The notes below the pieces were generated by a model that did no database searches, was not told the origin of the DNA, and worked only from the letters and a program-made list of their open reading frames with translations. Positions 29,790-33,618 of a stretch of 33,618 nt of DNA are shown here, piece after piece; position 1 is the stretch's first letter, and each line of letters begins with the position of its first letter. Location of the stretch: assembly GCA_964653285.1 (NCBI GenBank), contig CAZZEX010000049.1, positions 1-33,618 on the forward strand, given 5' to 3'. The position numbers were made by a program, and so were the translations under genes. Origin of the DNA: CAZZEX01 sp964653285. GTDB taxonomy: Bacteria; Chloroflexota; Anaerolineae; B4-G1.

Positions 29790-31028
29790 TCAACCTGCCA
29801 GCCAACCTTGTGCTTTCTGGATCCCCTCTACCAGCCGGTCTACCTCCTTGCGAGTGTTATAGAGGTAGAAACTGGCCCGCGCCGTGGCCTCCAGCCCCAA
29901 GCGCTCGTGGAGCGGCTGCGCGCAGTGGAGGCCAGCGCGGATGGCGACGCCCTCCCAATCGAGCGCCTGGGCTAGGTCATGAGGGTGAATGGATGCGACG
30001 GTGAAGGCGACCACACCGCTCCGCTCCCTGGCCAGCGGTCCGACCACGCGTACACCTGGTGCCTCTTCCAATCGCTCTAAAGTGTAGGCCGCCAACTCCT
30101 GCTCGTGCGCCCACACCGGTTCCATTCCCACCGCGCTCAGGTAGTCCACCGCCGCGCCCAGCCCCACCGCCTCAGCGATGGCTGGAGTGCCGGCCTCGAA
30201 CTTCCAGGGCAGGTCCGCCCAACTCGCCTCCGTGCGCCCTACCCGGCTGATCATCCCGCCGCCGGTGAGGAAAGGCGGCATCTTCTCCAGCAATTCCGGG
30301 CGACCGTAGAGCACGCCGATGCCCGTCGGCCCGCACATCTTGTGGCCGGAAAAGGCCAGAAAGTCGCAATCCAACGCTCCAACGTCCACCGGCAGGTGGG
30401 GCACACTTTGCGCCGCGTCCACCAGCACCCGCGCGCCAGCCGCGTGGGCGCGGGTGGTGATCTCCCGAGCCGGGTTAACCGTGCCCAGCACATTAGAGAC
30501 GTGCGTGAAAGCGACCAACTTGACCGGGCCTTGCAATAGGCGGTCGAGAGATTCCAGGTCGAGCCGTCCCTCGTCGGTCACGGAGACGTGGGCCAGTTCG
30601 GCCCCTACCTCCCGCGCCAGCAACTGCCACGGCACCAGGTTGCTGTGGTGTTCCATCTCGGTGACGACGATGCGGTCGCCCGGCCCCACGTTGGCCCGGC
30701 CCCAGGCGTAGGCCACCAGGTTGATCGCCTCCGTCGCGTTGTGGGTGAAGATCACACCACTCCGGTGCGGCGCATTGATGAACGCGGCGACCTTGTCCCG
30801 CGCTTCCTCGTAAGCAGCGGTCGCCTCTTCGCTGAGGGTATGCACCCCCCGATGGATGTTGGCGTAGTGGACCCGGTAGAACTTTTCCAGCGTCTCGATC
30901 ACTACCCGCGGCTTCTGCGTCGAGGCAGCGTTATCGAGATAGGCCAGTGGTTTACCGTGCACCTCCCGCGCCAGGACAGGAAAATCGGCCCTCAGGGCGA
31001 GAGGGTCAAGCCCTGTTTGGGTGTTCAC
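29790..31028 (-). CDS. sufS: Cysteine desulfurase SufS
   Basis: A 412-residue PLP enzyme that removes sulfur from L-cysteine and passes it to SufU. The PLP lysine is in FSGHKMCGPTG (Lys230). The catalytic cysteine is in RAGLHCAQPLH (Cys369), the group II (SufS/CsdA) pattern. Also visible are YLDNAASTQKP and the cofactor-binding TEMEHHSN and DAAQSVPH. The start is GTG 31028, with GGAGGT 5 nt upstream; the overlapping ATG two bases before it meets a stop at once. Its gene lies 76 bp after the YfhO-like gene and 16 bp before sufU. Confidence 0.96.
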   Translation of the reverse strand: MNTQTGLDPLALRADFPVLAREVHGKPLAYLDNAASTQKPRVVIETLEKFYRVHYANIHRGVHTLSEEATAAYEEARDKVAAFINAPHRSGVIFTHNATEAINLVAYAWGRANVGPGDRIVVTEMEHHSNLVPWQLLAREVGAELAHVSVTDEGRLDLESLDRLLQGPVKLVAFTHVSNVLGTVNPAREITTRAHAAGARVLVDAAQSVPHLPVDVGALDCDFLAFSGHKMCGPTGIGVLYGRPELLEKMPPFLTGGGMISRVGRTEASWADLPWKFEAGTPAIAEAVGLGAAVDYLSAVGMEPVWAHEQELAAYTLERLEEAPGVRVVGPLARERSGVVAFTVASIHPHDLAQALDWEGVAIRAGLHCAQPLHERLGLEATARASFYLYNTRKEVDRLVEGIQKAQGWLAG

Positions 31029-31104
31029 ATTTCACCTCCGCTTGAGGCCCTCGCCGAAGGTGGGGGAGCATTACCGGCGGGCAAGCACGTGACGGCTCCC
31101 CTGG

Positions 31105-33480
31105 CTACCGCCGGGGGCTTCTGGATGGCTGCCAGACAGCGACCCCGACGATCAACAGCAGCGCCAGACCCGTAAGCGCCAGCCCGAATTTCAACAACGG
31201 CGGGTCGTATGCCAGCACGACCCTGTGCTCACCCGCTGGCACGCAAAGGGCGCGCAGCAAGTAGTCGGCGCGCACCAGCGGGGTAGGGTTGCCGTCCACC
31301 GTGGCTCGCCAGCCGGGGTAATCCACTTCGCTGAAGATCAACAGCCCACCCTCCCCCTGAACCTGCGCCTCGATCCGGTTTCCCTCGTAACGCACGATCT
31401 CAACCTGGCCCGCGCCGCCGTGAACAGGCGGCGCCGGGCTCATGGCCGTGCCCTCACATTCCAGCGCCGAGTCCAGCAACGCCGTCGTGCGTGGGTCGAA
31501 GTCCGGCTCGTGGATGCGGGCCAGCACCGCTGCATCGTCCATCACCTCAACCTGCTGCGCGACCCACGCCCGTGGGAGCGCGGCAGGCCGCTCGTAGACC
31601 CATACCCCGGATTGCTCGAGCAGCAGCCGAGGGGTGTCAGGCTGGTCCTGTGGGAACTCCTGCGGGGCCGTGGTCACGAGGTAACGAGCGTTCAGCAGGT
31701 CGTAGGTCCGCGCGCGGGGGTCAGGCCACGAACCGATGAACTCCCCGTATCGCTGGAGGAACAGCGGGTCGTACCCAAGAACGCTGCGCAGTCCGAACTC
31801 CATCCCCCCGTTCTGCGCGAAGTCGTTCAGCCCCCAGGGGAGCACCCGCGCCGCCTGGGGATCAGGCACGGCCTGGGCCACAACGCGCCAGTAGGCGCTT
31901 TCCTGCACGTCTACCACCTCTACCGCGCCGCTGCCGAATGTCCACAGGTCCAGCACCACCAGGCTCAGCGCCAGTGCCCAGAACCCGGCACATGGGCCGG
32001 CGTGACGAGAAGGAGCATCGCGCCAGGCCGTCAGCAAGCCGGCCGACAGGAGGAAAAAGAGCAAGAACAGCGCCGTCTGGTTGGCCTGGTGCCACAACCG
32101 CCCTGCCGCCGGGTTTGCTTCACGCCCCAGGGCGAAGGCCGCGAAGCCGGCCACGACCAGTGCCAGCGTACCCCCTGCTATGGTCAGCACCAGCGGCCGC
32201 TGCAGCGGCTCCAGCAGCCGCGCCCGTTCCTCATCTTTACCCTCGGCGGAGGATTGGAGCGCCGTCACCGTCAGGCCGGCCAGTGCGGCGGCGGCCAGCG
32301 TGAAGAGAAACCCGGCCCTGGCCGGCGCTCGCGCCATCCGAAACAGCGGCACGAAGCGATAGAACAGGGGATACAGGCTCCCATATTTCCCCAAGGCCAG
32401 CAGCAGCGCGCCCAGGCCCAGCGCGAACAAGAACGGGGCCAGCCGGTGCCGCAATCTCAGGCCCAGGAGCGCCAGGAACAGCGGCAGGACGCCAACATAG
32501 AATATGAACTCGTCGTAGATGCCGTCGCCCCAGTAGCCCGTGTGTGCCGGCTCGCCGAAGAAGTTGGGCACCAGCAGGGTCAGCAGGTAGCCGGGTGGCC
32601 AGGAGAAGCGGGCAGCGAAATCGTAACTGGGCGCGGCTTGCCGGGTCGAACGCATCGCCAACTCGGCCATCGGGAGGAGTTGCACCGCTGCCAGGGCCAA
32701 CCCGGTGAGCAGCATTACGCCCGCCCAGGCCAGGGGAAGCGCCACAGAAACCAGGTTTTTCGGAAAAAACCTGGTTTCTTGACAGGCCCGCTCCTCCCGC
32801 CAGCCTTCCCAGGCGCAGAAGGCGGCGTAGGCGACCAGCGCCAGCGCGACGTAGATGAACGAGGCCGTGTGTCCCGCCAGGATAGAAAGCCCGGCTGGCA
32901 GTCCCCCCAGGACGGCAAGTTTCCACGAGCGACGCTCCACAGTACGCCGGTAGACCCACAGCAGCAGCGGTAGCCACGCTCCAGTGGTGATGACTCCCAG
33001 ATGGCCGGCATACATGCGCACGAAGAAGTAGCCGCTGAAGGCAAAGACAGCCCCACCCAACAGTGCCCCTGCAGCCGACGCCCCCTCCGAGCGCAGCCAG
33101 GCGTACATCCCCACGCCGGCAAGCCACAAGTGCAGCACGGCGATCAGGCCCAGCGCCCTGGTGACGGGCATCAGCAGTGCCAACCACGTCGGGGGATAGA
33201 AGAGCGCTGGCTGGGGATTGGCGACGAAGGGCAGGCCCGAAAAGGAATAGGGGTTCCACAGGGGGAACTGGCCCTGCTGGATCGAGGAGACAGCAAAGCG
33301 GAGCCAGTGGAGGAACATATTGGATAGATCATTCCCGGCGACGATGCGGTCGGCGGGGAGCCACAATACGTCCCAGTAGAACGCCGCGCACAGCAGCGCC
33401 AGGGCCCCTATTGGCCAACCGTTGCGCCACGCCCTGCTTATCCACCCGACCTGTTGTCCCTGATTCTCTACCGTGTCCAT
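31105..33480 (-). CDS. YfhO-like multi-pass membrane protein
   Basis: A 791-residue protein of the YfhO family (GT-C-like fold). The N-terminus carries a helix, then VAGNDLSNMFLHWLRF, where the GND segment is the likely catalytic acidic site, and FPLWNPYSFSGLPFVANPQ. Twelve or so helices extend to about residue 510, and a soluble part follows. It ends with the motif DYPGWRATVDGNPTP and a last helix. Gram-positive relatives add sugars to teichoic acids; the role here is unknown but probably in envelope glycan decoration. ATG 33480 has GGAG 6 nt upstream. Residues ~234-245 (CQETRFFPKNLV) are encoded by a perfect palindrome (32746-32779), kept in frame. It may be cotranscribed with sufS and sufU. 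Confidence 0.88.
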   Translation of the reverse strand: MDTVENQGQQVGWISRAWRNGWPIGALALLCAAFYWDVLWLPADRIVAGNDLSNMFLHWLRFAVSSIQQGQFPLWNPYSFSGLPFVANPQPALFYPPTWLALLMPVTRALGLIAVLHLWLAGVGMYAWLRSEGASAAGALLGGAVFAFSGYFFVRMYAGHLGVITTGAWLPLLLWVYRRTVERRSWKLAVLGGLPAGLSILAGHTASFIYVALALVAYAAFCAWEGWREERACQETRFFPKNLVSVALPLAWAGVMLLTGLALAAVQLLPMAELAMRSTRQAAPSYDFAARFSWPPGYLLTLLVPNFFGEPAHTGYWGDGIYDEFIFYVGVLPLFLALLGLRLRHRLAPFLFALGLGALLLALGKYGSLYPLFYRFVPLFRMARAPARAGFLFTLAAAALAGLTVTALQSSAEGKDEERARLLEPLQRPLVLTIAGGTLALVVAGFAAFALGREANPAAGRLWHQANQTALFLLFFLLSAGLLTAWRDAPSRHAGPCAGFWALALSLVVLDLWTFGSGAVEVVDVQESAYWRVVAQAVPDPQAARVLPWGLNDFAQNGGMEFGLRSVLGYDPLFLQRYGEFIGSWPDPRARTYDLLNARYLVTTAPQEFPQDQPDTPRLLLEQSGVWVYERPAALPRAWVAQQVEVMDDAAVLARIHEPDFDPRTTALLDSALECEGTAMSPAPPVHGGAGQVEIVRYEGNRIEAQVQGEGGLLIFSEVDYPGWRATVDGNPTPLVRADYLLRALCVPAGEHRVVLAYDPPLLKFGLALTGLALLLIVGVAVWQPSRSPRR
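32746..32779. repeat. Perfect AAACCAGG-family palindrome inside coding sequence
   Basis: AGAAACCAGGTTTTT (32746-32760) and AAAAACCTGGTTTCT (32765-32779) are perfect 15-bp inverted repeats around CGGA. The minus strand encodes QETRFFPKNLVS within the YfhO-like protein. It is the best-preserved member of the family found at 847-880, 1337-1369 and 8605-8670. Confidence 0.92.
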
Positions 33481-33503
33481 GCCTCACTCCGCGTGGCAGG
33501 GCG

Positions 33504-33531
33504 AGTATATCACGATTGGCACATCCTGCAA
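33504..33531 (-). promoter_or_regulatory. Promoter for the YfhO-like gene
   Basis: On the minus strand TTGCAG (33531-33526), 16 bp, then an extended -10 TGA-TATACT (-10 hexamer 33509-33504). The -10 matches 5/6 and the -35 only 3/6. Transcription would start near 33497, about 17 nt before ATG 33480. Confidence 0.5.
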
Positions 33532-33569
33532 CTGTATCTTCTCAATATCTTGGGGCAGGGGCAGCGTAG

Positions 33570-33612
33570 GGCGGTTTTGCTAACCGCCATAGGGTCGGAT
33601 AGCAAATCCGAC
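33570..33612. repeat. Two adjacent short palindromes
   Basis: GGCGGTT-TTGCT-AACCGCC (33570-33588) and GTCGGAT-AGCAA-ATCCGAC (33594-33612) are perfect 7-bp stems 5 bp apart. Their loops are reverse complements of each other. They look like short dispersed repeats placed upstream of the YfhO-like gene promoter. Confidence 0.8.
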
Positions 33613-33618
33613 CTACTT

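Noticed and set aside
31225..32973. A 582-codon plus-strand open frame
   Set aside because: It is antisense to the YfhO-like gene, is rich in Gln, Arg and His as expected of a GC-rich shadow frame, and contains no recognisable domain.

Overview
The window looks like a piece of a GC-rich genome from the phylum Chloroflexota, perhaps Anaerolineae-like. This is an inference, because there is no rRNA or other marker gene. It rests on several traits: arrays of large GT-C membrane glycosyltransferases with repeated C-terminal beta domains, Pro/Thr/Glu-rich lipoprotein linkers, a sugar ABC transporter next to a hybrid kinase, a SufS-SufU pair, and many short dispersed repeats. I see no tRNA, rRNA or CRISPR array.

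Layout. (1) 1-9313, minus strand: four consecutive GT-C glycosyltransferase-like membrane proteins. The last runs off the left edge. A possible degraded fifth member lies just upstream at 9300-9476, followed by a truncated transposase OrfA. (2) 10103-18197: a carbohydrate-uptake locus. A membrane hybrid histidine kinase converges on, and overlaps by 68 bp, an HTH/degenerate-ATPase/receiver regulator. Next come a lipoprotein solute-binding protein made of two tandem copies whose 1,115-bp cores appear identical, and two MalF/MalG-type permeases that end at a strong terminator. No transporter ATPase is present. (3) 18398-20580: insertion-sequence debris, namely an N-terminal transposase fragment with a 3 x 22-bp end and a 5'-damaged IS66-like transposase. 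(4) 20979-25014: LysM lipoprotein, PlsC-type acyltransferase, four-helix-bundle (S23/IVP) protein, NarX/LiaS-type kinase and NarL/LuxR-type regulator, closed by a terminator. (5) 25168-27386: an ABC-2 exporter, plausibly controlled by the preceding two-component pair. (6) 27477-28955: a GlcD-type FAD oxidase with a near-consensus promoter. (7) 29399-33480, minus strand: YfhO-like membrane protein, SufS and SufU.

The most distinctive feature is how often small palindromic or tandem repeats lie inside genes without breaking the reading frame. A palindrome family with AAACCAGG...CCTGGTTT ends occurs in three membrane-protein genes. A 42-bp repeat, a 15-bp repeat and 7-bp repeats lie in-frame in others, and a 16-bp repeat flanks and extends the four-helix-bundle gene. 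This resembles the in-frame palindromic elements known from Rickettsia, and the genes are otherwise intact. The second notable object is the fused tandem solute-binding protein. Its core repeats appear identical while their edges have diverged, which points to gene conversion, recent duplication or an assembly effect.
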